Positions 16,424 to 24,753 of a DNA stretch of 64,000 nucleotides are shown piece by piece. Every line of letters starts with the position of its first letter. Within the stretch, counting starts at the first letter, position 1. The position numbers were made by a program, and so were the translations under genes. Below the pieces are notes generated by a model. That model was given only the letters and a program-made list of their open reading frames with translations. It ran no database searches and was not told the DNA's origin. This stretch comes from CAVVUC01 sp963751395 (GTDB taxonomy: Bacteria > Verrucomicrobiota > Verrucomicrobiia > Chthoniobacterales > Chthoniobacteraceae). The stretch covers positions 186,001 to 250,000 of the forward strand of contig CAVVUC010000003.1 of the NCBI GenBank assembly GCA_963751395.1. Direction: 5' to 3'.

Positions 16424-17332
16424 TCAAATCACCCAGTCATCCACCCATTGCTCCGGCCGCTTGTTTTTGTCGAGGATGCGGAGGGATTTCTCCTCGTAGA
16501 AAACGAGCGAGTGCGGCGGGACGCTGTTCGTGAGGAATACATTCGCGCCGATCGTGCTGCCGGCGCCGATCACGGTGTCGCCGCCGATGACGGTCGTGCC
16601 GGCGTAGATCGTGACGTGATCTTCGATGCTCGGGTGGCGCTTCCTGCCCTTGAGCTGCTGGCCGCCGGAGAGCGAGCGCGCGACGAGCGAGACGCCCTGG
16701 TAAAGTTTCACGTGGCTGCCGATGATCGATGTTTCGCCGACGACGACGCCGGTGCCGTGGTCGATGAAAAAGTGCGAGTGGATGTGCGCGCCGGGATGGA
16801 TGTCGATGCCGGTGCGGCCGTGCGCCCACTCGGTCATCATGCGCGGAATGAGCGGCACCTCGTGGCAATAGAGCATGTGTGCGCTGCGCTGGATGGCGAT
16901 GGTTTCGAGGAAGGGATAGGCGAGGATGATTTCGTCGGAACTGCCGGCGGCGGGATCACCCTCGAAGGCCGCTTCGACATCGGTGCGGAGCAGCTCGCGG
17001 ACGTGCGGCATGGTCGAGAGAAATTGGGTGACGATGCGCTCGGCTTTTTCGTCGGGACAGGAAGGTTCTTCGAGCCGCAGGCTTTTGCAGACTTCTTCCT
17101 TGAGCCGCTCGGCGATGCGCTGGATGCGAAAACCCGTCGCGCGTTTCAGGTGATTCGAGTGGATCGGCTCCTGGTCGAGGTAGCCGGGGAAAAGCAACTG
17201 GAGCAGGTCTTCGCAGATCGAGGCGACGGCATGCTTCGACGGAAGGTTCGAGCCGTCGATGTTGTTGATGCCGCCGACGACTCGATACGAGGTGAGGATG
17301 TTGTCGGTGATTTTGGCCAGTGATTCATCCAT
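16424..17332 (-). CDS. cysE: Serine O-acetyltransferase
   Basis: It makes O-acetylserine from serine and acetyl-CoA, the committed step of cysteine synthesis. It has 302 residues. A helical N-terminal domain (about 1-185) precedes a left-handed beta-helix of hexapeptide repeats, with TGIDIHPGAHIHSHFFIDHG and VVVGETSIIGSHVKLYQGVS carrying the active-site His/Asp region. The N-terminus is longer than in short EpsC types, similar to plant-like/CysE forms. It neighbours a cysteine-using desulfurase, separated by the toxin-antitoxin pair. The 80-base gap upstream holds an A-rich repeat word but no clear promoter. Confidence 0.93.
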   Translation of the reverse strand: MDESLAKITDNILTSYRVVGGINNIDGSNLPSKHAVASICEDLLQLLFPGYLDQEPIHSNHLKRATGFRIQRIAERLKEEVCKSLRLEEPSCPDEKAERIVTQFLSTMPHVRELLRTDVEAAFEGDPAAGSSDEIILAYPFLETIAIQRSAHMLYCHEVPLIPRMMTEWAHGRTGIDIHPGAHIHSHFFIDHGTGVVVGETSIIGSHVKLYQGVSLVARSLSGGQQLKGRKRHPSIEDHVTIYAGTTVIGGDTVIGAGSTIGANVFLTNSVPPHSLVFYEEKSLRILDKNKRPEQWVDDWVI

Positions 17333-17412
17333 CGCGTGTAAACTAAGCCACTAATCACCGCAGAAGAAACGCGGAAAAAATCTGTGCGCTGCGTTGCTCA
17401 TCCGCGGCCTGT

Positions 17413-18495
17413 TCAGCGCGCGCCGTCGGCGACCTCGCACAAATAGGTCTGGCAGGTATTGCCGGTGCGTTCGCGGTATTTCTTCGTGATGCTCGCGGCG
17501 ACTGTATCCGCGGTGTTGCGCTCGATGAGCGAAACGGTCGCGCCGCCGAAGCCGCCGCCGGTCAGTCGCGAACCGAGGACGCCGGGTTCTCTGCGGGCGA
17601 TATCGACGAGGGCGTCGAGTTCCTGCGTGCTGTTTTCAAAGTTCACGCGCGAGCTTTCGTGCGACTCGAACATAAGATCGCCGAAGGCCTTCGCGTCGCC
17701 TTTTTGCAGGAACTGAAGCCCGTGCTGGACGCGCTCGTTCTCGCCGACGACATGGGCGGCGCGCCGGAAGGCAAGGTCGGGCATCGTGTCGCGCGCGGCG
17801 TTGAGCTGCGCGCTGGAGGCGTCGCGCAATGCGGGCACTCCAAGGATGCGCGCGGCCTCGAAGCACTGGGCGCGGCGCTCGTTGTATTCGCCGCCCACAA
17901 GCGCGTGCTTCACGCCGGAGTGGGTGATGAGAAGTTCCACGCTGTCGGGAAAGGGAAACGTTTTCACGGTCTCGTTGCGGCAATCGAGAAAGATCACGTG
18001 ATTTTTCCTGCCGAAGACCGATGAGACCTGGTCGAGCAGCCCGCAGTTGACGCCGACGAACTCGTTCTCGGCTTTGCGGCAGAGCTTCGCGAGTTCGATC
18101 GGCGCGATCCGAATGTCGAACAACCGGGTCAGCAGCGTCGCAGTCGCAACCTCGAGCGCAGCCGAGCTGGAAAGACCCGCGCCGAGCGGCAGGTTGCTCG
18201 AAAGCTCGGCGGTGAATCCCTTGATGGGAAAGCCGGCCTTGAGAAAGCAATCCACGACACCGAGCGGATAGTTTGCCCACGGTTCGGCTTCGGAGCGTTC
18301 GATGCTGTCGAGGTTCGCGCGAGTCGATACATTGAACGTCGTGTCGTTGAAGTAAATACCGCGGTCGTTCGCGGACGATCCCTTCATTGTCACGCCTCGG
18401 TCAATGGCGGCGGAAAGGACGTAGCCGTCGTTGTAATCGGTGTGGTTGCCGAGCAGTTCGACTCGGCCGGGGGCGTGGACAGACATCGCTTGCAT
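17413..18495 (-). CDS. galK: Galactokinase
   Basis: It phosphorylates galactose at O1 (Leloir pathway). It is a 360-residue GHMP kinase. The substrate motif GRVELLGNHTDYNDGYVLSA is at about 10-29, the ATP-binding motif LPLGAGLSSSAALEVA at about 103-118, and the third motif TGGGFGGATVSL near 317. Asp in CGLLDQVSS is the catalytic base position. Two in-frame ATGs lie 9 bases apart (18495 and 18486), and either could be used. No galT/galE neighbour occurs in the window. Confidence 0.95.
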   Translation of the reverse strand: MQAMSVHAPGRVELLGNHTDYNDGYVLSAAIDRGVTMKGSSANDRGIYFNDTTFNVSTRANLDSIERSEAEPWANYPLGVVDCFLKAGFPIKGFTAELSSNLPLGAGLSSSAALEVATATLLTRLFDIRIAPIELAKLCRKAENEFVGVNCGLLDQVSSVFGRKNHVIFLDCRNETVKTFPFPDSVELLITHSGVKHALVGGEYNERRAQCFEAARILGVPALRDASSAQLNAARDTMPDLAFRRAAHVVGENERVQHGLQFLQKGDAKAFGDLMFESHESSRVNFENSTQELDALVDIARREPGVLGSRLTGGGFGGATVSLIERNTADTVAASITKKYRERTGNTCQTYLCEVADGAR

Positions 18496-18691
18496 TGTGT
18501 TTTAGTAGCGTTCGAGGCAGCGCGCTGCAATTCCGAAGTGCTAAACCGGGTGGAATTCCAACTGATTCCCGCCGCCGGCCACCCACGCTTCGACGCCTCA
18601 TCGGTGCAAAGTTGCTTGCGAATCAGGCTGAAACAGGTTTTCGAAGCCTCTTTTGCCGGGTTCCTCGTTTCCAATCCGATTGTCCGTGTGA

Positions 18692-18720
18692 TTGACACGA
18701 ACCATCCTTGCGGCTTTGAT
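18692..18720 (+). promoter_or_regulatory. Candidate sigma-70 promoter (nearly leaderless transcript)
   Basis: TTGACA (18692-18697), a 17-base spacer and TTTGAT (18715-18720) fit a sigma-70 promoter with a perfect -35. Transcription would begin near 18727, only a few bases before the ATG at 18731. No experimental support. Confidence 0.4.
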
Positions 18721-18730
18721 GAACCATCAA

Positions 18731-19261
18731 ATGAAACGAGTCCCAACGGCAATGCTCTCGCGAGGCTTCGCGCTCGTCGGCTGGTTCGCCGCTTCCGTGG
18801 CGGGAATGGCCGAACCGCCGCGTTTGCTGGAGAAGGCGAACGTGCTGCCGCTCGCCCTGGACGATCATTTTCAGTTCCGGAAGACGGAGCTTTTCTTGAA
18901 TGACCCGAAGCAGTTCAAACCATCGGTGAACGAGATGATCAACTTCGAGCGCGAGCGGGTGAATTTTGGGGCGGTCACCGAAGTGGACCGTCGCGAACGT
19001 CGGGGAAACTACTTCACTTTTTTCTGGCGGGCCGAACGCAAGGCGGACATCACCGTTCGGCTCGAATACCGGCAGGGCAATCTAGGTTCTTTTGTCCAGG
19101 CCCGGGAGGTCGCATACAACAATGTCAAAGGCACGATCAAAACGAAGTTCGCCGTCATCGGCGACGACTACGCGGAGGACGGACGCGTCACGGCGTGGCG
19201 CGCGCTGCTCATCGAAAAGGGCAGGATCGTTGGCTTGACGCAATCATATCTGTGGAATTGA
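18731..19261 (+). CDS. Exported protein of unknown function
   Basis: This 176-residue protein has an N-terminal signal (MKRVPTAM, hydrophobic FALVGWFAASVAG, cleavage near GMAEPP). The mature part contains NEMINFERERVNFGAVT, a YFTFFWRAERKADITVRLEY strand-rich stretch and a closing GLTQSYLWN. I do not recognise the family; similar small secreted proteins are common in Verrucomicrobia-like genomes. An earlier ATG at 18719 is possible. It precedes the STAS gene by 81 bases on the same strand. Confidence 0.6.
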   Translation: MKRVPTAMLSRGFALVGWFAASVAGMAEPPRLLEKANVLPLALDDHFQFRKTELFLNDPKQFKPSVNEMINFERERVNFGAVTEVDRRERRGNYFTFFWRAERKADITVRLEYRQGNLGSFVQAREVAYNNVKGTIKTKFAVIGDDYAEDGRVTAWRALLIEKGRIVGLTQSYLWN

Positions 19262-19342
19262 ACGCTTTGCTCTCAACGCGCCGCCTGGCGGGGTTTCAAA
19301 TACTCCGTGTGATGTTCCGTTTCCACTGACCGTCTCATCAAA

Positions 19343-19846
19343 TTGAACACCCCTACTTCCATACTCGTCGGATGCGCTGGCAAGGTCGTCTGGATCAAGG
19401 TCGAGGGCAAAGGCTCCTTCCTCAACAGCGCCGGCATAAAGGAATTCGCGAAGGAAATGATCAACCGCGGCCATCGCGAATTCGTCGTCGATCTCCGCAA
19501 CTGTCCCGTCATGGACTCCACCTTCATGGGGACGATGGCAGGCGTCTCGCTGAAGCTGCGCGAGCTCCGGCAGGGCACCCTGCGTGTGATCAACCTGAAC
19601 GAGCGCAACAACGATCTCCTCTGCAACCTCGGACTCGACCAGCTTTTCGTCATGGATAAAGCCGGCGCGAAAGCTGCCGGCGAAGCGCCGGAACAGAAAC
19701 CGCTCGACCAGGAGACGGACCGGACCCGGCAGACGAAGACCATGCTCGAAGCCCATGAGGCGCTGGTGGAGGCCGACCCGGAGAATCTCACGAAGTTCAA
19801 AGACGTTCTCGAATACCTCAAGCAGGACTTGAATCAGGCGGAGTGA
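19343..19846 (+). CDS. STAS-domain protein (anti-sigma factor antagonist type)
   Basis: This is a 167-residue protein with an N-terminal STAS domain (about 5-105). The phosphorylatable serine position is in NCPVMDSTFMGTMAGVSLKL, the usual 'DSTFLG' site. A charged, mostly disordered C-terminal tail follows. STAS proteins bind anti-sigma kinases and are switched by PP2C phosphatases, and the next gene encodes one. The start appears to be TTG at 19343, because no ATG precedes the domain. It overlaps the phosphatase gene by 4 bases. Confidence 0.85.
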   Translation: MNTPTSILVGCAGKVVWIKVEGKGSFLNSAGIKEFAKEMINRGHREFVVDLRNCPVMDSTFMGTMAGVSLKLRELRQGTLRVINLNERNNDLLCNLGLDQLFVMDKAGAKAAGEAPEQKPLDQETDRTRQTKTMLEAHEALVEADPENLTKFKDVLEYLKQDLNQAE

Positions 19847-21291
19847 TCCGCGCTGAAAATGGGATGATCTTCATTCTCTCGGGATTGTTGATTTTTAGCT
19901 GGGCGCTCGTTCTCGTTTACTGGCGCAGGCAGACTGAAATAACCGGCGCGCTCCGGCTTGAACTGGAGAAAATCGAAGCCGAGGAAATCCGCATGTTCGA
20001 TTTCCTTCACGGACTTGGGGAAGCCTTTTCGGCGGAGGTGCGGCCGGAGGATCTGCACCGGGTCATTGTCGAAGGAGCGATGCGGATTCTGAATGCCGAC
20101 GGCGCGGCGCTTTACTTGTTCGATCCGCAGGGCGCAGTGCTCATCGCGCGGTTCCTGTCGAAAGGTTGTCCACCGCTCGTCGCAGTGCCGGCGGAAATCA
20201 AGAAGCAGGCGGAATCGAATCCGCAAATGCTGCAAAGCTGGCTGCAGCTCCACTCCGTCGAACCGGGCGAGGGCGTTCTCGGAAAAGTCTGGGGCGACAA
20301 GGAAGCCGCCCTGCTGGCCGGAAACGATTCGAGACTGGTTCCTCTGCGTGACAGGATGCACCACATCGATTCTGCGCTCCTGGCACCGCTGCTGTACGGA
20401 GAACACAATCTCGGCGTGCTCGCCGTCGCGAACACCGGAGCGGCCGCTTCATTCAGCGAGAACGAACTCGAGATTTTCAAGGCGATCACCGAGCAGTCGG
20501 CCTTCGCCCTCTACAACGCGATCGTCTATACGCAGGTCGAAGAAAAAAAGCGCATGGACCTCGATCTCACGGTCGCGCAGGACATCCAGCGCATCCTGCT
20601 TCCATCCTCGCCGCCGGTGATGGGCAACTTCGAGATCGACGGCATCAACCTGCCCGCGCGCCAGATGAGCGGCGACTACTACGGCTACATCCGCATCGAC
20701 GACCAGCGCTGGGGCATCGCGATCGCCGACGTCTCCGGCAAGGGCGTTCCGGCCTCGTTGATCATGGCCATGTGCCGCAGCGTGCTCCGATGCACCGCGC
20801 CCGGCAATGTTTCGGCGGCGGACGTTTTGCACAAGGTCAACCGCCAGCTTTTCCCCGACATCAAAGAGGACATGTTCATCAGCATGGCCTACGTCATTCT
20901 CGACGAGCAAAACAACACCGCCACCATGTGCCGTGCCGGCCATGACGCCCCGCTGCTCTACTCGGCGCGCGATCAGACGGTCTCGAAGCTGAACCCGCCC
21001 GGCATGGCGCTGGGCATTGACAGCGGGCAGGTATTCGCTAGGATCACCAGCGATTTTACCTTCACGCTCGAACCGAACGACTGCTTGATTTTATACACCG
21101 ATGGCGTGACCGAGGCGCTCGACAGCAAAGGGCTTGAGTTTGGGATGAAAAGGATGATCCAGTCCATCCAGGCCGGCGCGCCCCAAGGGGCCTCGGGGAT
21201 CAAGAAACGTCTGACCGAAGATCTTGCCAGCTTCGTCGGCACGTATCCCCAGAACGACGACATAACATTGATTGTGATTCGAAAAACATGA
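19843..21291 (+). CDS. Membrane-anchored GAF / PP2C (RsbU-like) phosphatase
   Basis: It is likely to dephosphorylate a STAS antagonist, releasing a sigma factor or other target. It has 482 residues: an N-terminal membrane segment (about 8-26), a GAF-like sensor (about 50-230) and a SpoIIE-type PP2C domain (about 245-480). Metal-binding motifs are QMSGDYYGYI, IADVSGKGVPASLIM, CRAGHDAPLLYS, LYTDGVTEA and the terminal NDDITLIVI. The start is GTG at 19843, overlapping the STAS gene; an ATG at 19864 is the alternative. The stop overlaps the grpE start (ATGA), tying the signalling pair to the chaperones. Confidence 0.9.
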   Translation: MIRAENGMIFILSGLLIFSWALVLVYWRRQTEITGALRLELEKIEAEEIRMFDFLHGLGEAFSAEVRPEDLHRVIVEGAMRILNADGAALYLFDPQGAVLIARFLSKGCPPLVAVPAEIKKQAESNPQMLQSWLQLHSVEPGEGVLGKVWGDKEAALLAGNDSRLVPLRDRMHHIDSALLAPLLYGEHNLGVLAVANTGAAASFSENELEIFKAITEQSAFALYNAIVYTQVEEKKRMDLDLTVAQDIQRILLPSSPPVMGNFEIDGINLPARQMSGDYYGYIRIDDQRWGIAIADVSGKGVPASLIMAMCRSVLRCTAPGNVSAADVLHKVNRQLFPDIKEDMFISMAYVILDEQNNTATMCRAGHDAPLLYSARDQTVSKLNPPGMALGIDSGQVFARITSDFTFTLEPNDCLILYTDGVTEALDSKGLEFGMKRMIQSIQAGAPQGASGIKKRLTEDLASFVGTYPQNDDITLIVIRKT

Positions 21292-21848
21292 GTACCGAAA
21301 AAACCAAAGAGAAGAAACAGGCCGGGCCCGCGCCAGCGGCGGAAGCGACAGAGAAGCCGGAAATGACTTCCGCCGAAGCCGAGGAAGCAGCGTCCGCGCA
21401 ACTACAGGGCGACCTCGAGCGCTTCCGCGATCTCGCATTGCGCAGCCAGGCGGACTTCGACAACTTCCGCAAACGCGCCGCCCGGGAAAAGGAAGACGCG
21501 GTGAAATACGCCAACTCGAGCTTTCTGGAACGGCTCATCCCGATCATCGACAACTTCGAGCTCGGCCTGGTTGCCGCGCGCACCGGCAACGACGCCTCGT
21601 CGATCCTCGCGGGCATGGACATGGTCGCCAAACAACTCAGCGATTTCCTGAACGACAGCGGCGTGAAGCCTGTGGAGGCGGTCGGCGAGAAATTCGATCC
21701 GCACATGCATGAAGCCGTCGCGCAGGAGGCGAGCGCCGAGGTCGAGGAAGGCCACGTCATTCGCCAGCTCCGCAAAGGCTACAAGCTGAAGGACCGCCTT
21801 CTCCGGGCGGCGATCGTGGTCGTTTCCAAGGGCAGTAGCGCCGAGTAG
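21288..21848 (+). CDS. grpE: Nucleotide exchange factor GrpE
   Basis: GrpE releases ADP from DnaK in the DnaK-DnaJ folding cycle. It has 186 residues. An acidic, low-complexity start (about 1-40) is followed by the coiled-coil helix (LERFRDLALRSQADFDNFRK). The beta-domain motifs are VGEKFDPHMHEAV and EEGHVIRQLRKGYKLKDRLL. The ATG at 21288 overlaps the phosphatase stop, and dnaJ follows after 12 bases. DnaK is not in the window. Confidence 0.95.
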   Translation: MSTEKTKEKKQAGPAPAAEATEKPEMTSAEAEEAASAQLQGDLERFRDLALRSQADFDNFRKRAAREKEDAVKYANSSFLERLIPIIDNFELGLVAARTGNDASSILAGMDMVAKQLSDFLNDSGVKPVEAVGEKFDPHMHEAVAQEASAEVEEGHVIRQLRKGYKLKDRLLRAAIVVVSKGSSAE

Positions 21849-21860
21849 GAACCACGCCCG

Positions 21861-23021
21861 ATGGCCGCCAGCAAGAAGCGCGATTATTACGAAGTCCTTG
21901 GCGTTGGCCGCTCGGCGACCTTCGAGGAAATCAAGAAGTCCTACCGCAAACTCGCCGTCCAGTTTCATCCGGACAAAAACCCGGACGACCCGCACGCCGA
22001 GGAGAAGTTCAAGGAACTTGGCGAGGCGTATGACGTGTTGATGGATGAAAACAAGCGCGCCGCCTACGACCGCTACGGCCATGCGGCATTCGCGCAAGGA
22101 ACCGCAGCGGGTGCGGGTGGTGGCGGATTTCACGATCCGTTCGACATCTTCCGCGAAGTCTTCGGCCAGGGCGGCGGGTCCGGCGGAATCTTCGAGCAAT
22201 TCTTTGGCGGAGGCGGAGGCGGACGCACCGATCGCGAGGGACGCCAGCGCGGAGCCGATCTTCGCTACGACATGCAGATCAAGCCTCGAGGAAGCGGCTT
22301 TTGGCTGCGACAAGGAGATCGAGATTTCCAAGCTCGATGCATGCACGAAATGCAACGGTTCCGGAGCCGAAGCCGGTTCGCGCGCCACGAGCTGCCCGAC
22401 GTGTCAGCGGACGCGGCCAGGTCATCAGCTCGCGCGGATTTTTTCAGGTCTCGCAGACCTGCCCGCGCTGCCGGGGCACCGGCCAGGTTGTCGAGAAACC
22501 CTGCCGCGCCTGCGATGGCGAGGGCCGCATCGAGGCGCGTTCGCGCATCAAACTCAAAATCCCCGCCGGCATCGAGGACGGCTCACGGCTTCGTTCCTCG
22601 CGCAACGGCGAGTCCGGCATCCGCGGCGGCGCACCGGGCGACCTCTACGTCGTCATCCACATCAAGGAACACGAAGTCTTCGAGCGCGAAGAGAGCAACC
22701 TTTACTGCGAAGTGCCGATCCCGTTTGTCACCGCCTCGCTCGGCGGGGAAGTGAAGGTGCCGACACTCGAAGGCCAGGCCTCGGTGAAGGTTCCTGCGGG
22801 CACGCAGGGCGGCACCGTTTTCAAATTGCGCGGCACGCGGCGTGCCGTCGCTCAACTCCAGCCAGCGGGGCGACCTGATGGTGCGCGTGCTCGTCGAGGT
22901 GCCCACGAAGCTCAACAGCGAGCAGCGCAAGAAACTCGAAGAATTCGCCGAGTTGATGGGCGATGAAAACACTCCGCTGCACAAGGGCTTTTTCGAGAAA
23001 GCGAAGGAGTTCTTCCAGTAG
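21861..23021 (+). CDS. dnaJ: Chaperone DnaJ, interrupted by three +1 frameshifts
   Basis: This is the co-chaperone that stimulates DnaK ATPase. All domains are present but in three frames. The J domain has FHPDKNP (HPD). A Gly/Phe-rich linker follows, then the zinc region (CTKCNGSG, CPTC, CPRCRGTG, CRACDGEG), the substrate-binding C-terminal domains, and the end KGFFEKAKEFFQ. Phase changes occur near 22281 (one extra base after the codons for DMQI), near 22408 (after CPTCQ) and near 22837 (after KLRG). Each corresponds to one extra base, so the third returns to the original frame. Corrected length is about 385 residues, normal for DnaJ. Because the rest is perfectly conserved, sequence error is likelier than pseudogenisation. 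Confidence 0.9.
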
Positions 23022-23045
23022 GGCGATCGTCGGTTGCCAAACGCG

Positions 23046-23945
23046 ATGTCCCTCTCACTGCCGGCTCTGTTCACATGCATGATGCTCGCCGTGATGCCTG
23101 TAGCAGCCGCCGAAGCACCGCCGAAAATCAAGGTCCTCGTCATCGAGGGCGTCAGCAACCACGACTGGCGGCATCGCCTTGAATTGGTGAAGGACATTCT
23201 CGCCCGCGACGGCTCGTTCGATGTGGATGTCTCCGTCGCTCCGTCCGTGGCTGGCGACGCTGCCTGGGAAACCTGGCGGCCCGATTTTTCCAAATACGAC
23301 GTGGTGCTCTCCGGCTACAACAACCTCGGCGGGAAACCGCGCTGGCCGGCCGAGGTCGAAAAATCCTTCGAGAATTTCGTCCGCAACGGAGGCGGTTTTT
23401 ATTGCTACCACGAGGCCAACAATTCCTTCGCCGAGTGGCCTGAATACAACCGCATGATCGGTCTCGGATGGCGCAACAAGGATTTCGGCCGCGCGGTCCT
23501 TGTGCGGCCCGACGAGACTCTGCAATTCATCCCGCCGGGCGAAGGCGCGAATACCGGCCACGGAGCGCGTTTGGACGTGACGGTCCATCAATTCGGCGAG
23601 CACCCGATTCACCGCGGATTGCCTCGGGAATGGATGGCCGCCGACATCGAAATCTATCGCTATGCGCGTGGCCCGGCGGAGGAGCTGACCGTGCTCGCCT
23701 ATGCGAAAGAACCGCAGACGCAAATCCAGTTTCCCATCGAATGGACTGTGCAATATGGCAAGGGCCGGGTCTTTGTTTCCACCTACGGCCATGTCTGGGC
23801 CAATCAAGCCGATCCAAAGGGAATGCAGTGTGCCGCGTTTCAAACGATCATGATCCGCGCCTTGAAATGGCTTGCCGGTCGCGATCCCGGCGACACCGTG
23901 CCCGCGGATTTCCCGAGCGCGACTGCAATTTCTCTCCGGCACTAA
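23046..23945 (+). CDS. Secreted ThuA-domain protein
   Basis: This 299-residue protein has a signal peptide (MSLSLPALFTCMMLAVMPVA, Ala-rich cleavage region) followed by a ThuA-like glutamine-amidotransferase-fold domain: KVLVIEGVSNHDWRH, YDVVLSGYNN, FVRNGGGFYCYHEANNSF and VQYGKGRVFVSTYGHVW. ThuA proteins are linked to trehalose or other carbohydrate metabolism and are very frequent as secreted proteins in Planctomycetes/Verrucomicrobia; the reaction is generally unknown. A TTG at 23034 would add four residues. It is not evidently linked to dnaJ apart from being next on the same strand. Confidence 0.88.
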   Translation: MSLSLPALFTCMMLAVMPVAAAEAPPKIKVLVIEGVSNHDWRHRLELVKDILARDGSFDVDVSVAPSVAGDAAWETWRPDFSKYDVVLSGYNNLGGKPRWPAEVEKSFENFVRNGGGFYCYHEANNSFAEWPEYNRMIGLGWRNKDFGRAVLVRPDETLQFIPPGEGANTGHGARLDVTVHQFGEHPIHRGLPREWMAADIEIYRYARGPAEELTVLAYAKEPQTQIQFPIEWTVQYGKGRVFVSTYGHVWANQADPKGMQCAAFQTIMIRALKWLAGRDPGDTVPADFPSATAISLRH

Positions 23946-24009
23946 ACCGCGTTTGCGAACTCTCAATAGTCGCCTTGTCTATTGATTCGGAATTCGTCAT
24001 TTTTCGCGG

Positions 24010-24753
24010 ATGCATCGTTTCTACATCGCACCTGAACACTGGGATCTTGACCATTTGCAACTGGACGCAGCGGAAGCACATCACGCGCTGGATGTTGTCC
24101 GGCTGAAACAAGGCGAGCGGGCGGTTGTATTCAACGGGCAGGGAATCGAGGCGACGGTGGAGATCACCGGCGTCAGCAAGAAGGGCGTCGAGTTGCGCCA
24201 CATCCAGCACGCAAAGACGCCACGGCTCAGTTGCGAGATCACACTCGGCCAGGCGATTCCGAAGGGGAAAAACATGGACCTCATCGTGCAGAAGGCCACG
24301 GAGCTTGGCGCGGCGGCCATCGCGCCGCTGCTGTCCGAGCGGACGGTGATCCAGTGCGACGCCGACGACGCAACGAAGAAGCAGGAGAAATGGCAGACCG
24401 TCGCCATCGAAGCGGCAAAGCAGTGCGGCCAGAACTGGCTGCCAACCGTGCATCGGCCGGTGTCGCAGAAGGATTTTTTCAACGCCGGGCACAAGTTTGA
24501 CCTCACGCTCATCGCCTCCCTGCAATCCGACTCGATGCATTTGAAAAAAGTGCTCGCCGACCTGCCGAAGCCGCCGAAGCGTGCGCTCATCCTCGTCGGA
24601 CCGGAGGGCGATTTCACGCCTGCCGAGATCGCTCTCGCGAAAAGCCACGGCTGCCGCCCGATCACGCTCGGCCCGATCGTTCTGCGAACCGAGACTGCGG
24701 CGATTTATTGCCTGAGCGTGCTCAGCTACGAATTGCTCAGCCCGGTAAAATGA
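24010..24753 (+). CDS. rsmE: 16S rRNA (uracil-1498-N3)-methyltransferase
   Basis: It methylates U1498 of 16S rRNA using S-adenosylmethionine. It is a 247-residue SPOUT-class protein. An N-terminal PUA-like part begins MHRFYIAPEHW, and the QAIPKGKNMDLIVQKATELG helix is typical. The knotted SAM-binding end is LVGPEGDFTPAEIALAKSHG followed by TLGPIVLRTETAA. The stop overlaps the next gene (ATGA). Confidence 0.94.
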   Translation: MHRFYIAPEHWDLDHLQLDAAEAHHALDVVRLKQGERAVVFNGQGIEATVEITGVSKKGVELRHIQHAKTPRLSCEITLGQAIPKGKNMDLIVQKATELGAAAIAPLLSERTVIQCDADDATKKQEKWQTVAIEAAKQCGQNWLPTVHRPVSQKDFFNAGHKFDLTLIASLQSDSMHLKKVLADLPKPPKRALILVGPEGDFTPAEIALAKSHGCRPITLGPIVLRTETAAIYCLSVLSYELLSPVK

